Under the pieces are notes generated by a model. That model did no database searches and was not told where the DNA came from. It saw only the letters and a program-made list of their open reading frames with translations. From contig NW_002060952.1 of NCBI RefSeq assembly GCF_000150275.1, positions 642,482-706,481 on the forward strand: a DNA stretch of 64,000 bases. Reading direction: 5' to 3'. The stretch is from Trichoplax adhaerens. Its lineage: Eukaryota; Placozoa; Uniplacotomia; Trichoplacea; Trichoplacidae. Position 1 is the stretch's first letter. The number at the start of each line of letters is the position of its first letter. A program made the position numbers and the translations under genes. Shown one piece after another: positions 29,219 through 43,200 of this stretch.

Positions 29219-32200
29219 TCCTTGAATGACAGTATCTTGATCAACAATGATCATTGAGCGTTTGAGATCCGCTGTGACAATCCGATATGAACTTCATACT
29301 ATCAACGCACGATCGATGAGAGACGTGCGTCAATAATGTTGAGATGGCATATCAGACGCGTGGTGACAGCTACGGGCAGTCAAACACACGTGTAGCCTCC
29401 ATGGAGGGAAGATAGCGTTGCCATGGCATTCATGATGGATGATCAGAAGATTATCCATCATTGAGATCATGAAGGGCAAGATGCTTGTTGAAAGTTGGAG
29501 GTTATTGACTATCCAAGATAGTATTAGAATGGTTATAGGGATAATTATCTTAGTCCGGTACACTTGAATGCACGATCATCAGGGAATTTAGGGTTGGCCA
29601 TGTCAATTTAGACACGTCATTTTATTATAGTTGATAGGTATCATTTTTTCTGAACATTTTGCTATTATATATTTAAAAAATGAATTGGATATTCTAGCAG
29701 CAGTTCAAAGTGCATGACTTGTCTCTTTGACAAGATGATAATAAAAATAGAACATTTATAATATTTCTGTGACAGATTGACTTATTTTTTACTTTTTTTA
29801 TTTATAAATTGGATGCACCTGGACAGAAGCAATGGAAAACAACTTGCTTTGGATTCATAGACGACATGCACGAATATCGGTATTAGTAATAGTGATATCA
29901 TTTTATTTCTTATAGTATATCTATAATCAATAAAACGATTGCAATATCTATTCAGTAGAGGATAAACTACGCATTCTGTGTCATAACATATCTGAAAAAG
30001 AAAATAATAGGACCTTGATTTTTTCTTGAACTTTCACCTTATTGCAATATCACTTCTTCTGCAAGGACTATCGACGTCTCTACCTCTGTAGTACAAATGC
30101 ATGCTTGTATCATGCTATGGCCTAACCTGCAAACGTGATCTATTGGCTACACTACAATACTTTTTGTAAATGTATCAATGTCGGTTGCTATTTTGATGCT
30201 AAATATCCCTTCTTCGTATGCATTAGAATAAGTCTCTGACAGAGAAGAAACTATTTTACATTGGATAGTGAATGGCCTAAATACCAAACTAATAAATCTT
30301 TTTTGATCTCTGATCATTCTTTATACTGCCAATGCTGTAATTTAAATTTATTTTTACACTTTACACTAGACTATATTTTGTTAGAATAATTCCACTGATT
30401 GCCTATCATTATAATTGATGCCAAACAATATCAAGTATGGAAAATTATTATTGAATGCTCTTCTCTATCTTGGGATATTTTGCGGATTTTCAAGTCGTTA
30501 AATAAAATATTAAGAGTGAATTACCATTTACCAGGACAATAAAATTGAAGCACGTTTACATAAAAGAATCTTTGAATATTTGTAACAAATCTAGCTAAAT
30601 ATAAGCTAATAAAGCATTACCGTGCTATTTTAATGTTTTTATCCAAGATCATCTTCATTTCTAATCTTAATGTTTCATATTAATGACGAAATCTTAACCA
30701 ATAAAACAACAGCAAATCTATACAATTTGTAAGAGATTGATGAAGTAAGAAAAGGTTTTCGATAGGGTTAAAGTGGGCGTAACATTCAAAATTGATCTTT
30801 CCCGTAAAAATTCTCAAATGTAGACTATTTTACTCTGTCAATAAAAATTGTTTTCTTTTAACTGACAAGATTTTATTGTTGTAATTAGATTATATTGTCA
30901 ATTTACTTTTAATTCAACAATTATCTTTTCTCTTGATGAATTTCCATCATTCAATCTGTATAACAGCCCAATAAATCAAATCAGATTATATCGTCAATTT
31001 ACCTTAAATGTAGCAATTATCTTCCCTTTTCATCGATTTCCATTATTCAATTTGTATGGTAGTCAAGTAAATCCAACTTTTTTCGTCTTTTAACCGTGAG
31101 CTAACAGATTTAAAAGAGAGTAAATAATATTTTTAGCACAGTAATGATAGTTGTTGGATATCAAGAATATTGGATTAACCTAGTCTTCCAAGCTTTAACC
31201 GAGATCCTAAATATTGTTAACAAAGCTAGCAATATTTCCCTCCACGTAAAAGCAACCGTTTAGTTAACGGTAACATCATATCTAGTAAAAATAACAAGAT
31301 TTACACTCAACACTAAACCATTTCAATATTAGTTTGTATTGAAAAAATAAAGAAATGTTATAAGGTTATCTTTGTTTTGCAATGGTATACCTATATCTTT
31401 TGTTTTAAAGATACGTGTATCAATAGAAATTATGTCATTCCAAGTCTATTTATTTTTAATCGGTTCTGTCTACACCTGCTTCAAAGCTTTTCATTTTGAT
31501 TTATTGATTGATCGTGGTTGCACTAATTACCTTTGCAACATCTTGGAATTAGTCCATTATGTTGGATTTTAAACAATTCTGAACGACACTAAAGTAAATT
31601 ATTATTACTAGCATTACTAGCATCTATAAATACTATTTACTGATGGACGAAAGTATCTATCATCGTAAGTACAATGCTTACTTTACTGAGATCATTTACC
31701 ACACAAGCTTCCAATGAATAGCCTTTCCCTTATTCACATATACCGAGTTGTATGCATAAATAAAATTAAAAATTCTCTTTGCATGGTTTCTAACTTATGC
31801 AATCATGAAATCTTAGTGTTCTTAGAAATCATTGTAGTATTTCATTGCAGATACTAAGTATCTTGCATATTAGCTATATATTAACTGGATGCACTCGTGG
31901 CTGGTAATTTAATATCTAATTCTGTATGCATGTGTTCTAGTGCGGAACTAGATCAGACGTAGGTATTCCTTATAATGGTAGATTCCCGAAGTGCTATGGC
32001 TAAAGTTGTTAGTTAATTGAGTAATATAAAATAACATTTTTTGCATTTCTAGTCAATCAGAGAAATATACATGTACACCTGGCTAGTTGAGAAAAATAGA
32101 AATGATTTACTAGTGCTTTAATTAAGTGATTACAGATTGTTACTTATGGATAAAATAAGAAGCGTTGCAACACAAATTTCGTATTAGTCGATTAACAAAA

Positions 32201-35200
32201 TAGGGCTGTAAGTATATGGAATTACCTGCTGCTACTGATCACGAAAGTACGATAATTTTTAATTTTTAGGCTTTAACTGATATAGACCTGGTTAAGGATC
32301 TTCTAAAATTTAGATAACTACGATAGAAATCAGATTGCAAAATTCTCACGCTGGTTTATTGCTATGTTTAATGCCAGCGATCATTATGATAAGCCTGTCA
32401 CTCAGCTTATATAAAATTTGAATATTTCTTTTATGACGTCGGTCACAGTGTTTTGCATGGCTTAACTATCAATATTAAAATGCTCATTGTACTATAAAGG
32501 ATGCTATTCTGGCGCTTAAACATTATTAAAATGCAACTAAAATTTTGATCTTAAAACATCCAGCACCACCTAATCGTATAATATTGTAGTTAAAGAATAA
32601 TTTGCATTTTGAGAGGCATCGTTGATACTAACGGATCAATTTAAATGTTAGAACAAGAAAATAGACAATTTATCAATTTGTCAATCAGCAAAACAGAAAT
32701 CCATTTATATTGTCTTCAATACTTCATAAAATCTGCGCATTGTTTGTAAATCATCGATATATTTTACGGAAGTAGCTTTCGTGAAATTCTGTTCTGCTTG
32801 TAGGGATTTGTTTAGGCGGACAATTTATTAAAGTAAGCTTGCATACAAACTATGTGTATTATCTGAGTGAAGATTGAGAATATCCATTTCGGTACCGTAT
32901 CCATACGGCAATAGAGCAAGAAATATATTTTGAAGGAATATATGCCTTTATTTTGAAAGTGATTTCTCCTTTCCTTCCTTTGATGGTCGTACTTTTACTT
33001 TAAACAAAAAAGTAACATAACCGTGATTTCTTCCCTTTTTACTTCGTTGATCATACATCAGAGTAGAAAAAGAAGAACCAATTGTTATCGGATTCAATAT
33101 AGACAGCATTGTTTTGAGCAGAAATTTAACAATTATTGTTATAGATTATTTTAGCGACTGAATATCAATGTTACAAAATTAAATCAAAGTAAAAAGACAT
33201 TCGCTTTAATTTCATAAATTCAATAAAATAAAAGATTGAATGCGATATCCGGCCAATTTATCATATTGGATTTTAATCAAAACAACTTTAAAATCAGCAA
33301 AGTTTAATTAAACTAACGTATTGAATGCCTGTATTGTGTATTTCAATTTTTTGTTAATGTAGTCGTTGTAGACAATGTATCGTTTTATTTCTACTTCATT
33401 CCGCGACAGAACTATTCGATCAAGTAAAGAGGATTATGATGGAAGATTTCATAAATATCCTGCATCAATTACATCATCTGAATTATTTGTATCAATTATA
33501 TAAATTTATCATCACTTCGTAAATCAACATTTTTTTCTATGAAGTTTGCTATACGATATTTTATCAATTTCTGCATTTTTTTAATGAGGTTGTTATAGCA
33601 GAGTTGATGTTTATTTGATAATTATCTCCTGTTTATCAATATTATTTACGATTTATTGGAGCTAGAGGTAGCGGGCCAGTGACGTGAAACGAAGAGAGTA
33701 AGCAGGTTATGACAATAATTGTTTCATTTTGTTGCATTATTCCAGCCATGGCATTCTTCGAGGGCAGATGTTTATAAATTATAGATGATAGCCATCATAT
33801 GCACAAACAGTTATGCATGATTGATGATATCGATTCCCATAACGGTATACCAATTTCAATATCACGATTATGGTCGTAATTATAGGGCTTATAATTGGTA
33901 TCAGTCTATTTTTTGCCTGTCATGTTATAGATATAATGATTTCAAAAGAATACTATTACATTGACTACTGTATTTTCAGATAAAAATGTCCTTATCTATT
34001 TAACGTTAATGCTTTATTTTATGTAGCTCCACCTGCATTAATGAGGCCAAGGTGTGTTAACCGTAAATGTAATGATCATGTTGCAACAGAACGACACTTA
34101 CAGTAACTTTAAAGGAATTGAAGTAGCATAGTGCCATCAGACAATCATTCCAAAACTTTTTTAATGAATTTCTAACATCATTATTCTCCTCCTTCATTTC
34201 TTGGAATTAATAGAGAATAAAACGAGATAGCAAAACTGAAATATTGCATGTTTCTGCTTGATATATAGTGGATTGATTTTTCTTAATCTAGGAGTGATGA
34301 ATAATTTAGCTTGGGGTGTGCTTTAAAAATAAAATTGTTAGCTGTACTATTACTGAGATAAATACGAAATTGTACTGTAGTGACTTTACTAGTCCTCATC
34401 TATAGCTATTAGAGTGCTTGCTATATTGCTTAAGTAAAATAAGATAACGGGACTTGGATAAAATGGATTTGGAGTTAAAAAACTATTAAAGTTGATTAAA
34501 AATACGTAAGTAATTTAACCCTTGAAGATCTGTTTATTAGCAAAATTTTTCATTTCGAGATTAACATTCTTGATTGATAGGCGAAAATGACTCTTGTAAA
34601 CCATATAGCAGGAATTATTTTTATAACAAATAAGGGCGATTCAAGCGTTAGAAATGTACAATTTATTTGATGGTTATAAATCGATTACCTATTAAAATAA
34701 AATATTAGGGCTTTTATACGCCTTGTATAAATCAAAATCGTATAGAAAGCGTTTAGACAATCAATAATTAACTTTATAACTATATCCATCCATCAACACT
34801 TATAATTGATTCCTTTCTCTTCGAATAGAAAGTAGTCATATGTGATATCTCTTAACTCTTTAAATACTCGTAATGTATAATGTCTTGCTATTTCGGTATA
34901 CTTTACCAAGGAGGATGCTTTTTTGTTCATAAATTTGTACTAGCGAAAGTGTAAACCGGTAGAGCCATGACCGGCACTGTTCTTATATTTTCATCTTATC
35001 ATTGTTGTAAATTATTTGCAATAAATTTACATATCTTCAGGAGATTGAAATCTTATACAATTGCGTTCTTTTCATGATATTATCTATGTTTTAAATTGAA
35101 TGCAGAAGTGGCTCAATTATTCATTAGACAGACCAAGTCCGATGATTACTGTTTGTTGTTAGAAACATAATTTGCAATAGAAACTGTCAATTTTAGTGCA

Positions 35201-38200
35201 GAATATTAGTAGTGTCAATAATGTTAAAATTTACTAGAAAGATCAAATCCCATAATTAGTTACATTGAGCTGTCTGTAAATTAAATTATTATGACAATTC
35301 TAGTTTTAATTTAGAATTGAATAGAATATTTCACAGTAATATTAAATAGAAAGGAAAGTGTATTTTCTCCCTTTATCATTACTTCCATAAGCAACGCATA
35401 ATAACTTTATTATGTTATAAAAAATGGATTTTATTCATTTCTCATCGGTCAAAAGAAACAAATATCGCTTGATGAATGTTGCATGATAATATTGGAGTAT
35501 AAGATTTTAATTAATGGAAAGATGACTATGTCTGTTTAAGTATCCATAGGTAAGTCAACGAAGTATTATATTTTCCGACTAGATACGAATAATGTGCTCG
35601 ATACAGTGTCAGACTACCAGTTCTAAGGCATAATTTTATTCCGTCTGTATTATACCTTCATGCTATATGACATAGCATCGGTATATTGATTATCATTCAT
35701 GGGATAATATGAAGATATTAAGATATCAAATCTAATAGCATGAGTAAATTTGGTTTAAAAAAGAAATATGTTATCGTATCATACTAGAATTTGATCTTTT
35801 GTTTATGTGTGCAGCACAGATTAATGTGATTTGTTATAATATACTAATGTCATGATCATACAGTAGATTGTATAAATATGCTAAATAAAGCTAACTTTCT
35901 TTATTGATAGTTGAATGATTTAAAAAGCAAATAAATTTTTAATTTTGCATAATAATGTGTGATATATCAAGATAATTAATTATTCAGGGAATGATAATCG
36001 GATAAATTTTAGTTTAAATGCACGTTATGCCATTACTCAGATATTGTATTACTTAATTCCAGAATCGCATTCTTCTAAATTTGAGATTTAACTTTGATTT
36101 ATAGTTAATGTTAGCAACTGTAAAGTAAGTTAATGTGAAACTCTTTATGCTATTACATAGCTTATGATGAAATAGGAAAGAAGATTTATTAAATATCTAT
36201 TAATCATTTACACGCGAGAGGAATGAATTCAACAAGACTTTAAAATAATTGTACACGACGAATAAAGTAAGAACTGGGCATTATAAATAAACTGTATTGA
36301 GTTCAATGTGGTAATTAACGACTAGCCCTACGTGATATCCCAAATTAAATGATTGCATTAATTATATCCTTATAAATACGAATTAATAAAGTTAGAACAT
36401 GATAAATATAGTTGAAGGTTAAAATTAAATTTGAAATGGTCTTTATCATAATACAACAATCTTTTCGTTAATTGAATTTTCGATATTAAAATACTACCGG
36501 TGAAATTAAATTAATGATGTTCTTGGAATGTTATTAAAAATTCTTATGCAAGAATATGATATTGATTACGAAATCTTGCGGTAGTTTCATTAATAGCAAG
36601 TAAATTAGAATAATAATTATACACATTGTTATCTTAATTATGAATTGTTTTTATTATGCTGTTATCTTTTTTGAATGGGCTAGCTATGCTTTAGTACCCG
36701 GTAAGGATTTCAATGAATGTAAGACTGTTTTATTTGCATATTATGATAAATCCTTTATTAAATAAGCGAAAAGGCCTGCTATAATATTAAAATACCAATC
36801 TCAATATAAAATTAAAAATAATTAATTTTAGCCAAAGAAGAATGATAGAAATTCGAGTACTCGTATCTCACTTAAGTATGTATATTACAATCAGCGCATA
36901 CGGCATTCGCAGTATTCAACTTTTCTTCGTAAACTTCTTTACGTGAAAATGCAAAAGAATATGATTAGAGTTTATTTCAGTAATTTTTGGAATTGATCGT
37001 CAGCTTTGATGCTAATAATTGTTTAGTACATTAAGAAATCTTTCGATAAACACTTTGCTCTACCATGGCTATAGCAACATTTGTAGTCATGTACTAGAGC
37101 AGTTGTTTCTAATTTATGCTATCTTAGGTCATATGTACACTCAATGTAATAATGTGATTATTTTTATTGTAATAAGAGTATTACGGTGTAATAGACAGTG
37201 CATTAATTAATAGGATATTTCTCACTATGTTAAATTGATTTAATGGTTCCATCAGAAATTTTTTTTAGCACTTAAATTTTACTGAATGCAACATTTCTAC
37301 TGTCACAGTACAGCTGGTTTATTGGTATAGATCAAAAAATAAATTTGACAACGATGTAGCTTATTTATTTATAGATCTACAGGCTACAGTTAGGATATGA
37401 AAGTTTATTGATCAATTGAATGAATGGATCAAAGAGTAATAAGAATAATTGGACTTGATTAGCAATATTTTTCCATCCTTCCACTTTTGGAATAATAGTT
37501 GTCTCGGCTGTTGCAATAGATATAATCTGATCTTCTTATTTTTACCACACGCATTATTTTCATGAGAAACATGGTTTTATCTATTTTAAGTCTCATTTAT
37601 AATGTTTTCATTTCATAATACCGCCAATACATCCTCTGCTTTATTCTACCAAAGCACCTGTTTCGTTAAGTGAAACAATAAAAATAGTAACATTTCTGAA
37701 ATGTTGTTATCATAACTTATTTGATTATCATCATTGAATTGTGCTACAAATTACTGATACGATTGCGGTAGATGGATCTTGTATCACATTTTACTGTTTT
37801 ATAACGTAGGAAGTTAAATTTATTTAACTCTTTCATTGCTATCATTGCGCTTAATTTAACGCATAAAAATTCTTCGTTTAAATTTTGATTTCCACTGTTA
37901 CTGTCATGAATAGAAGGAATCATTTAATGTGGTGAAATCAAAATAAATAGGTGTTTAGGTAAATCACTAAATCACAACGGTATTCATTTAAAAGTTAAAA
38001 TAAAACAATGAATATTTGATTACCAGAATTACGAAAGATAGAATATAAAAATTTGAAAATGTCTGTCTTGTTCAATATTTATCATTGTTGTGTATCGGAA
38101 CTACCCCAGCTTCCGTTTGAGGAGTTAAACTTGTAAGAACATCCTATTTAGATATTGAAACAATTGGTATGTTGCTAGATAAGTGGTAATGTTTGTTCTG

Positions 38201-40173
38201 GTTTCTAGTGCGTATACCCGGTGGCGCAGGTGCTTTCGATATAATTGGTGTTTCATTTTAAAGTTGTATGGGAATACAAACAATGAAATTATTCTAGCTA
38301 ATAAAAAAAGAATCAAATTTTACGCCTTATCATTATAAATTTGAAACGTTTGTGGTATTCTAGCGTATACCGATATCTTTCACGATAAAGAAAATAAAAA
38401 ACGAATGAGCCGACAAATTGAAGAAGCAATTAATTACAGTTTGCATTACATAATATTCAAAATTGATGCTGCAAAATGCTTCTGCAGCTAATTCAATGAA
38501 CTTTTCATTAAACTTTTATATAATTGCTGTTAACATCAAACTTGATCCATGTATCATTACTATAATAACAATTGTAACAACCCACCAAGACAGTTGGGAA
38601 ATCGGTCTAGCAGATACTAGGTAATAAATTTATTTAAAGTATCATTGTGCTTCAATTATAACGGCTTATATAACGATGTCTTTTTTGATACTTCCTGTAC
38701 GCAATAGCGGTGTTTAAAAAGATGCCCACCTGCTTCTCTTCTGTAAACAGCTTCATAATTATTTCTTGATCGCTCATTTTCATATAAACAATTAGCAATA
38801 AATAATAAAAATCAACCATGCGATAAGTCAGCAACTAACAGGAAAACTTACTGTTTAGCTGTAGAAAATAGTCATAAATAGTCTTGTTTCATTTAGTTAT
38901 CATACATTATATAGTAATGATTATAAATGGGTAAAATCAGCTGATGATCCACAGAATGTCATATTATTGAGTAAATATTGAATTTAGTTAATTTGGTTTG
39001 GCTCTAGATCACGTCAGTTCGATTATTCATAATACAAGTTGATATATATATACACCTTCTGTACTCGTGTGCCTGGAGTACGTTAGCACTAAGATTTATG
39101 CGATTATTTTCATACGGTCGTAATACTCAATAATCGTTTTGTGCGAATTAATATCAGGTACCGGCCGATACTAAAATTAAAAAAATGTTATGGCTAATAT
39201 CTAAATAAAGTATTTAATTGCAATGCGTGAGAATAAATTTGTCAATAAAGAACATTGTGATTACCTGGGAATGGTTTATCTCACATAATAGCTTCGACAT
39301 TATATATGGGTGATAGGTCGATAATTTAAGGGCAATTTCGGGTTAATTTTGCCTATGGAAGGTTTGTGAATAGAACATATATGAGTCTATTGTTCACTAA
39401 TAACCCCCATGGGAATGCTGATGATATTCAAACGCATGCATTTCGTGTCGATAACTCATTTATAAATGAATTAATTATCCTTAGGATTCCTTATTTTCAT
39501 GACAAACCTTTGCAATAATTGATAGAACTTTCGTGGAATTTGCTGAGCTGTAGTTAAAAAGTTATTAAGGATAATAAATGGTTGCTTCCTGTTCCTTACA
39601 GTATAAGTATGGTGTATATGGAGATATCATTGTTTGACTAAAAATTGTGACTTTTACCACATCATTGTGTATGATTTTGCTAAAAATCTTTTAAGCCGCT
39701 GAGTACTTGCATTTGTAAAAGCACCACCAAACAATATCAAAATCTACAGTTGTAGATACTAAAGGTAGAAAGGAGCTATCTTACTAAAGCGTACCATATG
39801 TTGATTCTTTGGGATTATAGGATAGGAAATGGATTTTCTAATTACAGTGGAAAGATATAAAAACCAATGGCTAATAATATTAAAGCCATAAAAAACTGTG
39901 AGGCAAATCTTCCTTAAGAGCTTCGAAAGATAATCAGTACAATAAAGTGTCTTCTGGCAGAATCTTATCGACAGATCTGAAACCGAAGTTTTGCTCTGCT
40001 TGAATCGAACAAGATTAAAATTACCCGCAAATTGCAACTTGCTTGCGCTGCAAATCAGTATAGAAGAAGTCCTAGTTTTAGCATACAAAATAATAGTTTA
40101 TTTGCGAATTGCAATCATCTGTAGAGCCTTAAATCAGTTTCAGAATCCCATGGCTTTCAGAATAAATACGTAC
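29219..40173. other. AT-rich intergenic DNA between FoxG and MCM8
   Basis: Nearly 11 kb without a recognisable gene. The first 360 bases (to about 29580) are richer in GC and look like older, once different sequence; a smaller GC-richer patch lies around 33660-33770. Remaining open frames are short and compositionally random. Confidence 0.5.
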
Positions 40174-40179
40174 TTTATT
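40174..40179 (-). terminator. Candidate polyadenylation signal of MCM8
   Basis: AATAAA on the minus strand (TTTATT as written) about 110 bases after the MCM8 stop codon. Confidence 0.5.
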
Positions 40180-40287
40180 AATTACAAAAGTTATGATGGG
40201 TTTAGCTTACAAAAATTTGCATGTTTCAGATTTATCGACTAGGTTTGCACATAGAACTGCTAGTGCTCATACGGATATGAAGCAGAG

Positions 40288-43200
40288 CTAATTAAGAGTT
40301 TGCAGTTGGTAAACGCGATAGCCTTTTTTTAATAGATAACCTTGATTGTTTAACGAATAGATTAAATCGTCAAAGTTTGCCGTATCGAAAGACGCATCCT
40401 AATAAAGATAAAGAAGGCAAAAATTATATTAACAAGATATATCAAAGGCAATTTAAAAATAGCAAAGTTATTTCGAAATTACTCAGCTTATAATAAATAC
40501 TGATATAAAATTACATTCATCTAAATTTTTATTTTACCCTGGCTATTTTCGACATTTCTTGTACGGAAAATATTGATTTGCCTTCACGGCCGGCAAAATT
40601 ATTAAGTATTCCAATAAATCGTTTGCCCCTAGATCTGCTACTCATCCCCGAACCATTTTGGGAACGCTGAAAATCTAATCTACCATATTCATCCGAGAAT
40701 ATGTCAAGCATGCTAAGGTAATAATTGGTGTAGATATTTAAAATTATGCGACACCTGTTTCCTTAGAAATCGTTTACGCACATCATCTAATATTGTTACA
40801 TCAGCATTTAATACGAAAGATTCTACACCTATGTTTATACTTAATAATATTTTGGCAGTGTGATTGGCTAATACTTACCTGTTCTTCATAATTTCGATGA
40901 CATCAAGTGCGTCTTGTTTAGTAGCCTCAACTCTCATCTCCAATCTAGCACGAGCCTACAGCGGAGAATAAGCTATTAATGTCTGTTACAGATGATGCTT
41001 TTAATAGCAATTATCAGAAATATGATCTACCTCGGTCAGACGAATAAGAGATTCTAATTGACGAGTTGTGATTGGTGTGATGTTTGAACCATATCTTTGT
41101 TGACGAAGATTTAAATAAAATTCCTATAAATGATTCACAGTGGAGTAACTTCAGCACAATTTTACAATAGCTCTATCAAGTGCGCTTGTACAGTATTCGA
41201 TATTTTATACCTGTAAGATATCTGCAGCTTCTTTCGATAGCTTGGGATGGACATACAGTCGCGTATAGGAAACATACTTTTGATAATAAATAATACATAC
41301 CGAAGCATTCTAGTTAGCACGATATTGGTCTGCAAAGCTTAATTTACAGACTTCAGCTATAGTATACGATAATTTTTCGTGATTTAAAATGTTTTGGGGT
41401 TGGCACGACGTAGTTCAAAGGTATTTACCTTTCGAAGTAGCGTTGCAGGGATAGCTGCAAAACTTTCGCCTCGTCTTATCTAATAATACATAGTAGGATC
41501 GAGAAGTTAGCTGAGGACAGGAATCAAATGTAATAATAATATACCATACCTTTAACGTTTGCACTAGTGATTCTTCTGCTTCCAGTTCTGATTGTGAGTC
41601 ACCGCGCTATGATTTGCGTCAAATCCGTATGATATGAAGTAGTTAGCTAGCACTATTGCAAGGTACAGCACTAAGGGGTTTCAAATGACATAGTACTGCA
41701 AGTATTGACCAAACCTGAGATAGACGTCGAACAGTAGCTTGCAATACATTTCCATGGGAACTGAAATAAGTTATATCCTTGTTTAGATATATGATAGGAA
41801 CTTAATACAGTACAACGGAGGGATTATCACATTTCTTATATGGCGATAGAAGCGATTGTAGGTTCTGAAAATTATGCGTACAACTACGGAATGGCATTGT
41901 GTCATGAAATCAATTGTACAAATTATAGCTTGACTGGTAACTTACTCAATTCCAGAATGGAGAGACATTACATGTTCAGATATCATGCTGTCCATGTCCT
42001 AAGTATATTGAAGGGATAGTAAATTGATAATTACTGTATTTTACAAGCTTCAAGTTATTAATAACCTACCGCATCGGGCTTATCGAGAAGTATAAAAACC
42101 TGCTCATTAGAGAATAAAAATTGTAATTTTAACAATATGATCTAGAGCAAGTATTTTTCATCTGATAATAGTACGTATACTTTTACCAGGTCGAATCTAG
42201 ACAGCAGCGCGCTGCCTAACCTAAATAAAATAGAGAATATATGCTTAAGATATGGTTTCTTTCATTTCAAATAAAGCTACAAAATCGACAGTATCATAAG
42301 GGATAAATGCATCTGTAATATTTAACGCAAAAATTGTGGTATGGACATACTTCAAATTTTCTGAAACTGTTTTAGATAAATCATAGTGCCCTCCAACAGG
42401 ATTTGCTGCTGCGATAACTGATGTTCTTGCTGGTAAACTAGCGTTGGAAATTTCAAATAGATTTATGGCGCTACATGAAATGCATTATATAGTAAAGTCG
42501 ATATACCTGCAAGTCACTCCGGCCTTCGCTATACTAATACTTTGCTGTTCCTGTAGGAGTAGAATCAGTGTAAAGGTTTTAGTAGATATTTAATACCAGC
42601 AGACTGCGTAAAGTTGTCATTGTAAGAATAAAAATAATATATTAATTAATCCATACATACCATTGCTTCTAAAAGTGCTTGATGCTGATTGGACATCTTA
42701 TCAAATTCGTCAATACAGCAGCATCCTAAGTGGTAAGTTTAAAAGCAAGTAGAATTTATAGCAAAAGTTACCAAAAAATTTCGTTAAAACCTGCTAATAC
42801 CTTGATCAGCCAGAACTAATGCCCCAGCTTCCAATGAGTAGTTGCCCGTAGAGCCGTCTTTCGTAAGAGTGACCTAAAGAGAGATTTAATGCGTTTTATA
42901 ATTTCGTACTGTAAAATGCAATAATATACAGTATACGCTAATGCAAGTGATGACGATCATTGCTAGAGGTCTTACCGTCAGACCAGATTTCGTGGTAGTG
43001 TTTCCACATACGTATACGCCTCTCGGGGCTATATTTGCTACAGCCTGCAGCATCTGAGATGGCAAATATAATAAGAGTGTACTGTAATTCAAGTATTCTT
43101 AACTTGTAATTTCTTTGTTTTCAAGGCTTATCGTACTAACTTGGCTTTTGCCAAGGCCGGGATCACCGATTACTAGCATATGTGGGTCTCCACGAACTGG

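Noticed and set aside
39759-40242. Frames of about 80-110 codons on both strands just past the MCM8 stop
   Set aside because: They overlap each other on opposite strands, contain the MCM8 polyadenylation signal and have no homology; treated as 3' flank.
40529-40537. Premature stop that would truncate MCM8 before its C-terminal domain
   Set aside because: The stop lies just inside an intron: GTAAAA after AGG is a donor, and the exon at 40398-40288 continues in phase with the conserved MCM8 ending.
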